Shown: in pieces, positions 44,223 through 53,495 of the stretch | Position numbering within the stretch: position 1 is the first letter of the stretch | How the letters are laid out: each line of letters begins with the position of its first letter | Position numbers and translations under genes: made by a program | The notes under the pieces: generated by a model | Database searches by the model: none | Told to the model about the DNA's origin: nothing | The model's input: the letters and a program-made list of their open reading frames with translations, nothing else | Assembly: GCA_020073185.1 (NCBI GenBank) | Contig: JAIQFT010000002.1 | Span: 1-64,000, forward strand | Direction: 5' to 3' | DNA length: 64,000 nt | DNA from: Terriglobia bacterium | GTDB taxonomy: Bacteria; Acidobacteriota; Terriglobia; Terriglobales; Acidobacteriaceae

Positions 44223-45941
44223 ATGCTGGACATCGTGGTGCTCGTGGGCGGTCTCGCGCTTCTTGCCTTCCCCGGCGTGGGTCTGTGGCCCTTCCTGTTT
44301 CAGCAGCAAACGCCGGTCGAACGGTACACCTGGGGCGCCACCGCGGGTCTGGCGCTCGCCGTGCTGGTCACGTTCTACCTGGCCTACCTTCGCCTATCCT
44401 GGTTCTGGCCGGTTTGGTTTGTCTTCTGCGCGGCCTGCGTGGTGCCGGCATGGAGAAGCACAAGCGCCAAGCCGACACGGCGCGAGGGTTCCGGACTCTG
44501 GCTCGGCCTGCTGCTCGCGGTGGTCGCCATCTCGCGATTTGCGCCGGTGTTCTTCCGCGAGACGCCTCCGGGCTGGGACCCCAGCTTTCATCTCATCCTC
44601 ATCCGCAAACTTGTTCTCGCCGACCACATGGTGTCCGACTGGACGCCCTTCGAATCCGTACCGCTGAATTATCCGCTGGGCAGCCACCTGCTGGTGGCGG
44701 TGCTCGCGCGATTGACCGGGCTGCCGCTGCCTCGCGTCTTTCAGTTCCTGATTCCCGCATTCGGCGTGGTCTCGACCGCACAAGTGTACGCGCTGGCGGC
44801 GCGGGTCTTTCAGCGCTCGGAAGTTGGCTTGTACGCCGCCGTCGCCTACGGCACATGGGCCTTCGCCGGCAGCATTGGTTATTACACGTGGGGCGGGCTG
44901 CCGAACCAACTCGGAATGATGTTCCTGCTGGCAGTGATTGGCATCCTTGCCGAGCCCGGATGGAATTGGCGGACAACTGCGCTGACCGCCCTGTTGGTCA
45001 GCGCGATTCTGCTCACCCATCATCATGTAAGCCTGGTTACGGCGGCGGTACTGATTGCGAGCATGGTGTACTTGGTCGCCGCGCGTGCGGATGATTCCCG
45101 GGCGAAGTGTCGCGGGCTCCTGCTTGCCGGGTTTGTCGGCGCCGCCGCCGCATCGCCATACCTGGTCCCGCACACGATGCGCGCCGCCGAGATTCGCAAC
45201 ACCGACGTGCTTCGCTTCACGGAGCCGCATTCGCTCTTGCTGATGATCGTGGAAATGGGGACCGTGCTGGTAGCCTGCGGAGTGGCGGGTGTGATCGCCT
45301 GCCGAGGCGCAGATCGCAAGCGCGCAGGGCTGGTGCTCACGGCGGCATCAGTTCTCGTTGTTCTGTATGTCGCGGGCGCTCCGTTGTACCGGGCTTATTC
45401 CCTGCGCCGCTGGGGAAGCGAGTACGTGGCGTTCACGCCCTCGCGCTTTCTTACCGACCTGGTCTACTTCCTGAGCATTTTTGCGGGCTATGCGCTGTTC
45501 CGCGTCGCCGAGCATTACCGGCTGAGGACGGGCGTGGTGATTGCTGCCGGACTGCTGGTGGCGCTGACCAACGTTCCCTTCTGGGTCGAGATGTTCGCGC
45601 GCGAGCCAAACCCGGAGCGCCGTCAGGCCTACGCATGGATCGAACAACACACGCCCGCCGACACCATCGTGGTCGTGGCGGACGCTTGGGCGCCCTACGC
45701 GACGTGGCGCCGCACGCCCGATACGCCCCTGCCCGTCTCGGAACCGAAGGTGATACGCAATCCGGCGCGCGATGCCGCCGCCGCACTGGCGAATGGGAGG
45801 AATCCCGAGGCTGCATTTGTCGTGAAAGTGATTGCGCCAGGAGGCGTGGCGCCGCCCGGCCCGCGGTTGTGGAAGTCTCCTTCCGGGTGGTCCGTTGTCC
45901 AGGTGTGGCCGCGCGCACCGATCCATGCGGCGGCGCGGTAG
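44223..45941 (+). CDS. Polytopic membrane protein, glycosyltransferase-like
   Basis: A 572-residue protein with an estimated 11-12 membrane helices and a soluble C-terminal tail (about 470-572). The first extracytoplasmic loop contains RETPPGWDPSFHLILIRKL, and the conserved acidic residue after the first helix pair is in the position used by GT-C glycosyltransferases, to which DUF6541-like proteins belong. A role in adding sugars from a lipid carrier is an inference. ATG 44223 begins the first helix. It converges on the BNR gene with no gap. Confidence 0.6.
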   Translation: MLDIVVLVGGLALLAFPGVGLWPFLFQQQTPVERYTWGATAGLALAVLVTFYLAYLRLSWFWPVWFVFCAACVVPAWRSTSAKPTRREGSGLWLGLLLAVVAISRFAPVFFRETPPGWDPSFHLILIRKLVLADHMVSDWTPFESVPLNYPLGSHLLVAVLARLTGLPLPRVFQFLIPAFGVVSTAQVYALAARVFQRSEVGLYAAVAYGTWAFAGSIGYYTWGGLPNQLGMMFLLAVIGILAEPGWNWRTTALTALLVSAILLTHHHVSLVTAAVLIASMVYLVAARADDSRAKCRGLLLAGFVGAAAASPYLVPHTMRAAEIRNTDVLRFTEPHSLLLMIVEMGTVLVACGVAGVIACRGADRKRAGLVLTAASVLVVLYVAGAPLYRAYSLRRWGSEYVAFTPSRFLTDLVYFLSIFAGYALFRVAEHYRLRTGVVIAAGLLVALTNVPFWVEMFAREPNPERRQAYAWIEQHTPADTIVVVADAWAPYATWRRTPDTPLPVSEPKVIRNPARDAAAALANGRNPEAAFVVKVIAPGGVAPPGPRLWKSPSGWSVVQVWPRAPIHAAAR

Positions 45942-48900
45942 TCAAGGCACGCCAATCTCACCCAGGTTCGCGCCTCGCAATTGTTGGTTCAGCGCCAGCA
46001 CATCGCGCGTCTTCACCTCGGTCCATTTCAGCAGCAGCGTCGCCAGGGCCTGTTGCAACTCGCGAAGCGTTGTCGCCGCCTGCGATGTCGGCGGCGCGTC
46101 CGCGCTGTCCACCATTTCGTACACGGTCGCCAGGCTGTCGTTCAGCGCCGCGAAGCTTTCGCTGCTTGCGCGACGTCCGAATCCGCCGGCGGCCCCTTCC
46201 AGCGCGCTGAGGTTTTTCTCCAGAGCCGCAATGTCGGCTGCAACCGATCCGGGCAGCGATGGCGCACGCGACGCCAACTCCTTCAACTGCTGCCTCATCG
46301 CGCGCACCTGCTGGAGGGCGTCGTAGTCCTGCTGCAGCGCGTCGGCAATCTTCATCTCCATCTCGAACTGCTGTTGCAGGCCGCTGGCTGGAGTGGTGAC
46401 GCGCGGATCCATCTTCACCGTCAGCGGCTGCGAAAATGTCTGTCCGCCGACCGTCAGTTTGACGGTGTACTCGCCCGGCAGGGCGCGCGGCCCCTGCGGC
46501 CAAAGCGGGGTATCCTGGGCGATCGCCGAAATCGGATACTGGCGGCGCAGCACCGCCGGCGGCGGATAATGCAGGTTCCACGCCCAGCGGTGCATGCCCG
46601 GCGAAGTCAGCAGCACGCGCGGCAGCCTGACCCAGTAGGTGGGAATGTTCAGCGCTTTGGGATTGATCTCCTCCGGTTTGTCGGTGCTCGTGTAGCGTCG
46701 AACCAGTGTGCCGGCAGGGTTGAAAATCTCCAGCGTCACCGGACCGCTCTCCGCTTTGAGCGTGTAGTTGATCACCGCACCGTCGGGCGGATTCTGTCCT
46801 GCCGGTTCTTCCGGAGGCAGCGGCGTGTCCGTGTTGGTGCTGCGCCGCACGCGGTACGCCACCTGCGGCCGGAAAAGATGGGCCTGGGCCTGGGCAACCT
46901 CCGCCGATATCTGCCGTAGCGGAGTGATGTCATCCAGGATCCAGAACGAGCGGCCGTGCGTGCCCACCACGATGTCGTCGCCATGGACGACAAGGTCGCG
47001 CATGGAAGTGGCGGGCAGGTTCAATTGCAGCGACTGCCAGTGGTCCCCGTCATCGAAGGAGACCCAGATATTCGTTTCCGTCCCGGCGAAGAGCAACCCC
47101 TTGCGCTCCGGGTCCTCGCGGACGGCATTGACAGAAGCGTCATCGGGCAATCCGGTCGTTATCTTCTGCCAGGTCTCGCCGCCGTCGTGGGTGCGGTAGA
47201 TGTAGGCATGCAGATCGTCGAGACGGAAGCGGTTCACCGCGGCGTAACAGGTGTTGGTGTCGAAGTGCCCCGCTTCAATCTGCGCCACCTTGCTCCACGG
47301 CGTAAGCTCGGGCGGCGTGACGTTCTGCCAGGTCTTGCCGCCGTCGCGCGTGACGTGGATGAGCCCATCGTCGCTGCCCACCCAGATCAGGTTTGCGTCC
47401 TTGAACGACGGCCCGATGCTGTAGATCACACCGCGATGTTCGGTCTTCTCGCCGGCCGCGTAGTTGCCCAGGTTGGGCGGCACGCCGGGATGGTCGCGGG
47501 TCAAATCCGGGCTGACGATCTGCCAGCTCTGCCCGCCGTTGGTGGTTTTGAACAGCACGTTCGATCCGAGAAACAGCGCGTGCTTATCGACCGGAGAAAA
47601 AATCAGCGGCGCGGTGCGGTTGAAACGATATTTCCCGGTGCGCAACACGACGGGCGAAACGTCCTGCACCTGGGTGGTGGTCTGGTCGTAACGCGAGACC
47701 TTGCCACCATAAATGATGTTGGGATTCAGCGGATCGGGCGCGACGTAGCCGTACTCCTCGGTGCCCACGGTGTGCCAGTCGCGAAAGGTAATCTCGCCGT
47801 AGTCGCTACGGCTGGCAGTGCCGATGGATCCGCTCTCTTGCTGGCCGCCGTAGACCCAGTACGGAAACTGGTTGTCGGTAATCACGTGATAGAACTGCGC
47901 CGTCGGCTGGTTGTACCAGGAACTCCAGGTGGCGCCGCCGTTCACGGTGAGGGTCGCGCCCTGGTCCACGCCCATCAGGATGATGTCGGGATTTTCCGGA
48001 TTGATCCAGATGCGGTGATAGTCGTCCCCACCCGGCGCGCCCTTGATGGCGGTGAAATTCTTGCCGCCATCCATGGAACGATAGCTACAGATGTTGGCGA
48101 CGTACACTTCATCGGGATTGCGCGGGTCCACCTTGACCTCGGCGAAGTCGGAGCCGCGTCCCCACAGGCGATTTTCATTGTTGACGCGGGTCCAGGTCTG
48201 ACCGGCGTTATCGGAGCGATAGAGGCCGCCCTTGTCCGGATTGGCGTCCACCAGCGCATACATGCGGCTGGGATTGCTGGGCGCGATGCCAATGCCGATT
48301 CTGCCCAGACCGTCCGCCCACGTTGGCAGTCCCTGCGTCAGCGGCTGCCAGGTGTTGCCGCCGTCGATAGACTTGAACATCCCGCTGCCCGGGCCGTCGA
48401 AGGTATTGCCGGTGGTCCACGGCGGACGGCGCGCCGACCATAAGCACGCATAGAGCGTCTGCGAATTCTTGGGATCGAACGCCAGCTCAATGGCGCCCGT
48501 GTTCTCGTCCTTGTAGAGAATCTTCTGCCAGGTTTTGCCGCCGTCAGTGGAGCGGAAGACGCCGCGCTCCGGGTTGGGGCCGTAGGGATGTCCGAGCACG
48601 GCAGCAAAGACGCGATTGGGATCATGCGGATCCACCAGCACCACGGGAATTTGCTGGCCATCGCGCAGGCCGAGGTGCTGCCAAGTCTTACCGCCGTCGG
48701 TGGACTTGTAGATTCCGTCGCCGGTAGCGAGGTCGGGCCGATGCAGACCTTCGCCGCTGCCGATATAAATGATGTCGGGATTCGACGGCGCCACCGCCAG
48801 CGCGCCGATTGAGCCGGTCGGCTGGCCGTCGAAGATGGGATTCCAGGTGTGCCCGAAGTCGGTGCTCTTCCACGCTCCGCCGTTGTTGACCGCCATGTAG

Positions 48901-49067
48901 AAGACGTTCTGTTTTCCGGGAATGCCCGTCGCCGCCACGGTGCGACCGGCGCGGAACGGCCCGATCATGCGCCAGCGCATCTCCTGGTAAAGCGACGGAC
49001 TGAACTGCTGCCCGACCAGCGGCGCCCCGACGCACAACATCATCACCAGCCAGCGTAAACGACCCAT
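45942..49067 (-). CDS. Secreted BNR/sortilin-type beta-propeller protein
   Basis: A 1041-residue exported protein. A Sec signal at about 1-22 (LVMMLCVGAPLVG) precedes a ten-bladed-propeller-like region of VPS10/BNR repeats (NNGGAWKSTDFGHTWNPIF, GIYKSTDGGKTWQHLGL, NGGATWSSWY and others, about 30-680) and a C-terminal region with a beta sandwich and a helical tail. BNR Asp-box motifs S-x-D-x-G-x-T-W recur throughout. Members are often labelled glycosyl hydrolase, but catalytic residues are not visible. It may bind or process a glycan or peptide outside the cell. ATG 49067 was preferred; a GTG at 49076 is possible. It is the largest gene in this block. Confidence 0.85.
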   Translation of the reverse strand: MGRLRWLVMMLCVGAPLVGQQFSPSLYQEMRWRMIGPFRAGRTVAATGIPGKQNVFYMAVNNGGAWKSTDFGHTWNPIFDGQPTGSIGALAVAPSNPDIIYIGSGEGLHRPDLATGDGIYKSTDGGKTWQHLGLRDGQQIPVVLVDPHDPNRVFAAVLGHPYGPNPERGVFRSTDGGKTWQKILYKDENTGAIELAFDPKNSQTLYACLWSARRPPWTTGNTFDGPGSGMFKSIDGGNTWQPLTQGLPTWADGLGRIGIGIAPSNPSRMYALVDANPDKGGLYRSDNAGQTWTRVNNENRLWGRGSDFAEVKVDPRNPDEVYVANICSYRSMDGGKNFTAIKGAPGGDDYHRIWINPENPDIILMGVDQGATLTVNGGATWSSWYNQPTAQFYHVITDNQFPYWVYGGQQESGSIGTASRSDYGEITFRDWHTVGTEEYGYVAPDPLNPNIIYGGKVSRYDQTTTQVQDVSPVVLRTGKYRFNRTAPLIFSPVDKHALFLGSNVLFKTTNGGQSWQIVSPDLTRDHPGVPPNLGNYAAGEKTEHRGVIYSIGPSFKDANLIWVGSDDGLIHVTRDGGKTWQNVTPPELTPWSKVAQIEAGHFDTNTCYAAVNRFRLDDLHAYIYRTHDGGETWQKITTGLPDDASVNAVREDPERKGLLFAGTETNIWVSFDDGDHWQSLQLNLPATSMRDLVVHGDDIVVGTHGRSFWILDDITPLRQISAEVAQAQAHLFRPQVAYRVRRSTNTDTPLPPEEPAGQNPPDGAVINYTLKAESGPVTLEIFNPAGTLVRRYTSTDKPEEINPKALNIPTYWVRLPRVLLTSPGMHRWAWNLHYPPPAVLRRQYPISAIAQDTPLWPQGPRALPGEYTVKLTVGGQTFSQPLTVKMDPRVTTPASGLQQQFEMEMKIADALQQDYDALQQVRAMRQQLKELASRAPSLPGSVAADIAALEKNLSALEGAAGGFGRRASSESFAALNDSLATVYEMVDSADAPPTSQAATTLRELQQALATLLLKWTEVKTRDVLALNQQLRGANLGEIGVP

Positions 49068-49146
49068 TCTTTTCACCCCGTGCGATCTATCGCGAAGCGA
49101 CGATTGTACGCTTCCGCGAAATCTTTGCGCCCTGGGCGCTAATGCT

Positions 49147-49166
49147 GGTAGTGGGTCAATTTCCGG
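49147..49166 (+). repeat. Partial inverted copy of the 74-bp intergenic repeat
   Basis: GGTAGTGGGTCAATTTCCGG differs by one base from the reverse complement of part of the repeat at 51531-51604. It stands just past the minus-strand methyltransferase gene, in the opposite orientation to the two full copies. Confidence 0.55.
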
Positions 49167-49263
49167 TTTGGCGACGATACGGAAGCTGGAGGCCATCCTG
49201 CTGCCCGTGGTCCTTAATTTTCCAGAAGGCAGTCTCCGGAGTTTCCCGGAGTTCGCAAATGGC

Positions 49264-49866
49264 TTAGGTTTTCCGCTGGCCTACTCCGGCAAAGAAGTCG
49301 CCAAAAAAGAAACTGACCAGCTTCCCGCCTACTGGTATTCCATAGTGCTGCAGTGCAGCGACGAAATTTTCCGCTGTAAAACGATTTTCCTTAGGATGCT
49401 TGAACAACGCTCGGTAGACCCATCTGTCGAGCGCTTGTTTTGAGACTTCCTCAAAAACGAAAATGCCGCCGGGCTTCAACACTCGCCGGACCTCGCGAAT
49501 CGCGTCCTCCCAGGCAGGCACATGGTGGATGACGCCGAAGTCGAACACAGCATCGAAGCTCTGGTCGGGTGCCTGAATAGCGGTTACGTCTCCGACAGAG
49601 ACTTCGGCGCGACCCGCATGGAGTAAAATACGCTTTTGCGCACGCGCGACCATTTGGGGGTCCAGATCGATACCAGACACCTTGGCCGCGCCGAACCGCC
49701 CGAGAATGATTTCCAGTCCGAAGCCTTGGCCACAGCCAATCTCAAGTGCTCGCTTACCGTCCAGACGACCTGCCATGCGAAGCAGGGGCGGGGCCTCATA
49801 GAACCTTTGCACCATCCGGCGAGCGGGGTTGTTGAGCAACATCTTTTCGATGACATTCAGCTGCAT
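49264..49866 (-). CDS. Class I SAM methyltransferase
   Basis: A 200-residue methyltransferase with motif I ALEIGCGQGFGLEIIL (about residue 35-50), motif II VSGIDLDPQMVARA, and motif III/IV VFDFGVIHHVPAWEDAIREVRRVLKPGGIFVFEE. The N-terminal helix MQLNVIEKMLLNNPARRMV is short. Catalysis is likely, but the substrate is unknown. It is the third gene of a minus-strand operon; the start overlaps the end of the previous gene by 10 bases. Confidence 0.88.
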   Translation of the reverse strand: MQLNVIEKMLLNNPARRMVQRFYEAPPLLRMAGRLDGKRALEIGCGQGFGLEIILGRFGAAKVSGIDLDPQMVARAQKRILLHAGRAEVSVGDVTAIQAPDQSFDAVFDFGVIHHVPAWEDAIREVRRVLKPGGIFVFEEVSKQALDRWVYRALFKHPKENRFTAENFVAALQHYGIPVGGKLVSFFFGDFFAGVGQRKT

Positions 49867-50666
49867 GATGCACTTCCGGATGGGTCAGGTTTAACTGCTG
49901 GGGTTTTTGCCAAAACAAAGCACCCAACAAAAGGTGTGATACGAAGCTCATAAGCCACCTTGAAACCGGCCTGACTTCCCACGTTGAGCCACTCCCGTCG
50001 CGAAAAGAAATGCAGGGCTCCCGGCCCATACGCCAGAAAGTTTTTCCAGTCTCGCAGGTGTTCAACCAGCACGACGCAGCCGCTTGGTTTCAGGGCGCGA
50101 CCCACCTCGCGGAAAAACTCCAGCCTCGCCTCCTGCCTGCGCAATTCGTGCGCGACGAAAATCAGGAAAACGGTGTCACATTCACGGTCTTTTAAGGGCA
50201 AAGCCTGCGGATCGGCTTTTTCGGACGCAGCGGCTGTCTCAATGTGGTGGCGGGCACGTTCAATGGACGGCTCGCTCATTTCCGAGGAAACGTAGATGTC
50301 CAGAATTCTGCGCCGCGCGGCCGGGAACAGTCGAATCAGCGCTTCGCTGGTCTGATCCAGGCCGGCATGGATATTAGCCCAGCTGACCGGATTTCGCTTC
50401 ACCACTGCCGCCAACCAGTTCCATTGATACAAACGTGAGCGATCGTAAATGTAATGGGACACCAGCAAGGAGGACACCGCCCAAAACGAAGCAATGGCGG
50501 AACCTAGCATGACCGCAAGACGAATCGCTGCCGGAGGAGAGAATCGCACCAGGAATAGCACTGCGATCAAGTCAAGAACCAACGCTGCGGCGTAAAAGTG
50601 CCAGTTGTACAAAAAGATCTGCCACACACCGCTAAAGCTGCTAGGTCGGTTGTTGGCGGCGTGCAT
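49857..50666 (-). CDS. Membrane-anchored methyltransferase-like protein with altered motif I
   Basis: A 269-residue protein. Two membrane helices (about 22-43, 46-72) precede a methyltransferase-like fold. The usual glycine-rich SAM loop is replaced: after RRRILDIYVSSEMSEPSIER no GxGxG is present, although downstream motifs fit the fold (DTVFLIFVAHELRRQEAR, LKPSGCVVLVEHLRDWKN). It may be a degenerate partner or a distinct subfamily that uses another ligand. It overlaps the next gene by 10 bases and follows the DUF2071 gene by 4 bases, which defines an operon. It is the most unusual gene of the block. Confidence 0.7.
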   Translation of the reverse strand: MHAANNRPSSFSGVWQIFLYNWHFYAAALVLDLIAVLFLVRFSPPAAIRLAVMLGSAIASFWAVSSLLVSHYIYDRSRLYQWNWLAAVVKRNPVSWANIHAGLDQTSEALIRLFPAARRRILDIYVSSEMSEPSIERARHHIETAAASEKADPQALPLKDRECDTVFLIFVAHELRRQEARLEFFREVGRALKPSGCVVLVEHLRDWKNFLAYGPGALHFFSRREWLNVGSQAGFKVAYELRITPFVGCFVLAKTPAVKPDPSGSASCS

Positions 50667-50670
50667 CTTG

Positions 50671-51432
50671 TTAGGCGGTCACAGCCTCGCGCACTCCGCG
50701 TCTCCACCGGTACGAGACGTTCGCCAGATGGAAAGCACTGGCCAGAATGGGATGCGCGCTGGCGAACGGTTCCTTTTCGATAAATGTATTTTGCAGGACC
50801 TCCACACGGATCGTCTTTGGGTCCCAAGCCTGGCGCACACCTTGGACGCGGACGATGGAGTCGGTTTCCTCCTCATAGTCGAAGGTAAAGGGCAAAGGCC
50901 CCGCGAATTTGCGGGCCACCTGCAGGTTCGAGAACGGGGAGTCTTGTGGCAGAGGCGCGGGTTCGTCGGCTAAATGCGCGCGCACATGCAAGTCCGCTTC
51001 TCCACTGGGCGTGTGAATCTTGATCTCTAGCAGGCGATCGTTCCAGCAATAGTCCACATCAGCTTTTCGATATCCGTAGTGCGTGAGTCGATTGCCCCAC
51101 CGTACCATGAAATTGCTGTCTGTGTCGCTGCGTAGAATTCGTAAGCCTCGGAGTAGCTTTCCTGATCGTGTTCGGTAACGCGTAAAGATTCTGTAGCCCG
51201 TCAAAAAGAAATCTCTGCCGACTAGCCTTGGCATGAACCTCGGTCGCATGTTCCTCGTCTGCACCATGGCTATTGCCAGAAAACCATAATTTTCGTAAGT
51301 GTCCAGAACCAAGCCTGGCGGCATCAGCGGTCGCAAGATCGTGTCGGGGAAGGCGTATGTAAGGACCAAGACGTGCTCGAAATACGCCTGCATTGGCAGG
51401 GGATGCCTTTTTAGAAACCGAAGCGCAGTCAT
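50671..51432 (-). CDS. DUF2071-like protein
   Basis: A 253-residue protein of the DUF2071/COG3361 type: residues 28-65 with the PPGLVLDTYENYGFLAIAMVQ segment and 100-160 with a RLTHYGYRKADVDYCWND segment. The fold is a beta-rich acetoacetate-decarboxylase-like barrel, and function is unknown. ATG 51432 is the natural start. It is the first gene of a three-gene operon with two methyltransferase-like proteins, and diverges from the metallo-beta-lactamase-fold gene. Confidence 0.8.
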   Translation of the reverse strand: MTALRFLKRHPLPMQAYFEHVLVLTYAFPDTILRPLMPPGLVLDTYENYGFLAIAMVQTRNMRPRFMPRLVGRDFFLTGYRIFTRYRTRSGKLLRGLRILRSDTDSNFMVRWGNRLTHYGYRKADVDYCWNDRLLEIKIHTPSGEADLHVRAHLADEPAPLPQDSPFSNLQVARKFAGPLPFTFDYEEETDSIVRVQGVRQAWDPKTIRVEVLQNTFIEKEPFASAHPILASAFHLANVSYRWRRGVREAVTA

Positions 51433-51530
51433 GGATGTAATTCCACGAGACTATGATTGCACGGCAGCTATTCCTGTTGGACTTTGCTTTCGGAATCCCT
51501 CCACAGCAGCACTTGGGGCTAGATTCATCC

Positions 51531-51604
51531 CGAGTCACGGGCCACCCGGAAAATGACCCACTACCCTAATCCTTCCACACTTGGCGAAATTCCTGCATCG
51601 GTGG
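51531..51604 (+). repeat. 74-bp intergenic repeat, copy A
   Basis: A 74-base segment beginning CGAGTCACGGGCCACCCGG and ending TCGGTGG. Aligned without gaps to copy B at 52869-52942 it matches at 62 of 74 positions by my count. It stands 112 bases upstream of the metallo-beta-lactamase-fold gene. Part of it recurs inverted at 49147-49166. No hairpin dominates it, so it may be a regulatory or mobile element. Confidence 0.8.
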
Positions 51605-51716
51605 CTGGATTGAATCGCTTCTGGTCGCGATCGGGCTGCCGGACAAGCAATCTTGTGAGTCTGCGACCGACCCGCAATAATCTTAACCGCGTACGAAGCA
51701 TAGTTCAGGAGGAGCC

Positions 51717-52856
51717 ATGATCGACTGCAACCAGGATGGCCGCGGAACCGGCCGCTCGATGCCGTTTTCACGACGGAGTTTTCTCGCCAAGACTTCGTGT
51801 TTCGGCGCGCTTTATGCCGTGGCCAAGCTGATTCCCTTGCCGGCCCTGGGGGCGGTATTGGAGAGCGATTCGCGGGTGTCCCAAACGCCGATTGTGGCCA
51901 AGGATTTTGCGTCGGTGCGCAAGGTGGGGAATGGATTGTACGCAACGATTTCCGACCCCTCGAAGGGCAATACGACGCTGTGCAACGGCGGCTTCCTGGT
52001 GGGAAAAGACGGGGCGCTGATGATTGAGGGATTCGCCACGCCGGTGGGCGCGTCGTTTCAAATGGATGCTTTGCGTTTGGCGAGCCCGGTGCCGGTAAAG
52101 GCCGCGCTGGACACGCACTATCATTTCGACCATTCGATGGGAAATTCGTTTTATGGAGCGAACGGAATACCGCTCTGGGCGCATGCGGCGGCGGCGAAGC
52201 GGATTGTCGAGAATTATTCGCCGCTGCAGGGAGCGGACAAGGCGGCGGTGCTCGGCCCGTTTGAGAAGCGGGTGCAGGACGCCAAGTCGGAGACGGTCAA
52301 AGCGCACGCGCAGAGCGACCTGAATGCGATCACCGGAGTCTTCACGATTGCCAACGCCAGCGTTCTGGCGCTGCCCAATCACCCGCTCGATCCGGTAAAG
52401 CTGCCGATGACCATCGATCTCGGCGGGGTCTCCGCAGTGCTGGAATCCCACGCCGGGCACTCCGGAACGGACATTATTGTGAACGTGCCGGAACAGAATG
52501 TGGTGTACACCGGCGATTTGCTGTTCAGCGGGTGGTATCCGGTCTGCTTTGACGAGAAAGCGACGATTTCAGGCTGGCGCGAAACATTGAAGAAATTTGC
52601 CGCGCTCGATAAGGACACGCTGTTTGTGCCGGGACACGGACAGATCTGCGGACAGGAAGGGATCGCGCAAATCCGCGAAGTGTTCGATGACATTGCAGGA
52701 CAGGCGGAGAAGATGTACCACGCGGGAGTTCCGGCGGAGGAAGCGCAGCACCGATATGTCGTACCCGAAAAATTCAAGAATTTTCCGGTCTTTGCGTGGG
52801 GATTCACCATCGGGCCGGCGATTACCAAGCTGTACGCGGAGTGGCAGGTCAAGTAG
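51717..52856 (+). CDS. Tat-exported metallo-beta-lactamase-fold hydrolase
   Basis: A 379-residue protein with a twin-arginine signal (PFSRRSFLAKTSCFG, residues about 16-30). The MBL fold has the metal motif DTHYHFDHSMGN (HxHxDH), the later His in SHAGHSGTD, Asp in VYTGDLLFSG and His in VPGHGQICGQ. MBL enzymes hydrolyse many esters and lactones, so the substrate is unknown. ATG 51717 follows AGGAGGAG. It is bracketed by copies A and B of the 74-bp repeat, and an FKBP gene follows. Confidence 0.9.
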   Translation: MIDCNQDGRGTGRSMPFSRRSFLAKTSCFGALYAVAKLIPLPALGAVLESDSRVSQTPIVAKDFASVRKVGNGLYATISDPSKGNTTLCNGGFLVGKDGALMIEGFATPVGASFQMDALRLASPVPVKAALDTHYHFDHSMGNSFYGANGIPLWAHAAAAKRIVENYSPLQGADKAAVLGPFEKRVQDAKSETVKAHAQSDLNAITGVFTIANASVLALPNHPLDPVKLPMTIDLGGVSAVLESHAGHSGTDIIVNVPEQNVVYTGDLLFSGWYPVCFDEKATISGWRETLKKFAALDKDTLFVPGHGQICGQEGIAQIREVFDDIAGQAEKMYHAGVPAEEAQHRYVVPEKFKNFPVFAWGFTIGPAITKLYAEWQVK

Positions 52857-52868
52857 CCGTTACTTGGC

Positions 52869-52942
52869 CGAGTCACGCCCGATCCGGAAATCGGCCCACT
52901 ACCCCAATCCTTCCACGTTTGGCGAAATTCCTGCGCCGGTGG
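52869..52942 (+). repeat. 74-bp intergenic repeat, copy B
   Basis: A second copy of the 74-base repeat, 84% identical to copy A, starting 13 bases after the stop of the metallo-beta-lactamase-fold gene and ending 36 bases before the FKBP start. The CCACTACCC and GGCGAAATTCCTGC blocks are exactly conserved between copies. Confidence 0.8.
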
Positions 52943-52978
52943 TAGCTTGGTGGATTGTCGTACAGGAGAACAAGCCTC

Positions 52979-53416
52979 ATGCTGAAGCTCGCCATCGCGA
53001 CACTCTCACTGGCCTTCCTGCTGGCCTCCGCGCCCGCGCAGAATTCCGGCGGGCCCACCAAGGTTACCGGCAAACCGACCAAGCTGCCCGACGGCCTGGA
53101 GTATTGGGATATCAAGGAAGGCAGCGGCGCAGTCGCCAAGAAGGGCGATAAGGTCAAAGTCCACTACACCGGCTGGCTGACGAATGGAAAGAAGTTCGAT
53201 AGCTCGGTGGATCGCAACGAGCCATTTGGGTTCACCATTGACGCCCACCAGGTAATCAGGGGATGGGACGAGGGCGTGGCCGGCATGAAGGTCGGCGGCA
53301 AGCGCCAATTGCGCATTCCGCCTGAACTGGGCTACGGGAGCCGCGGCGCCGGTGGGGTCATCCCACCGAACGCGACGCTCATCTTCGATGTGGAGCTTCT
53401 CGGAATTAGCAAGTAG
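52979..53416 (+). CDS. FKBP-type peptidyl-prolyl isomerase, exported
   Basis: A 145-residue exported isomerase. Sec signal about 1-20 ([20 protein letters not shown]). The FKBP domain occupies about 45-145 with [37 protein letters not shown], and [33 protein letters not shown], all active-site residues in place. It would help fold periplasmic proteins. AGGAG lies 12 bases before ATG 52979. A hairpin follows at 53434. Confidence 0.95.
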   Translation: MLKLAIATLSLAFLLASAPAQNSGGPTKVTGKPTKLPDGLEYWDIKEGSGAVAKKGDKVKVHYTGWLTNGKKFDSSVDRNEPFGFTIDAHQVIRGWDEGVAGMKVGGKRQLRIPPELGYGSRGAGGVIPPNATLIFDVELLGISK

Positions 53417-53433
53417 CGAACCAGATCGCTGAA

Positions 53434-53466
53434 GCCCACATCTGCCAAGAACGGCAGATGTGGGGC
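53434..53466 (+). terminator. GGGGCA-ended hairpin after the FKBP gene
   Basis: GCCCACATCTGCC and GGCAGATGTGGGGC form a 12-base stem with a 6-base loop. There is no T run after it, so it may be a repetitive palindrome rather than a terminator. It resembles the palindrome at 35528-35570 in its CCCCA...TGGGGCA ends. Confidence 0.5.
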
Positions 53467-53495
53467 ACCTTGCCACTAACAACTGACCACTGCCT

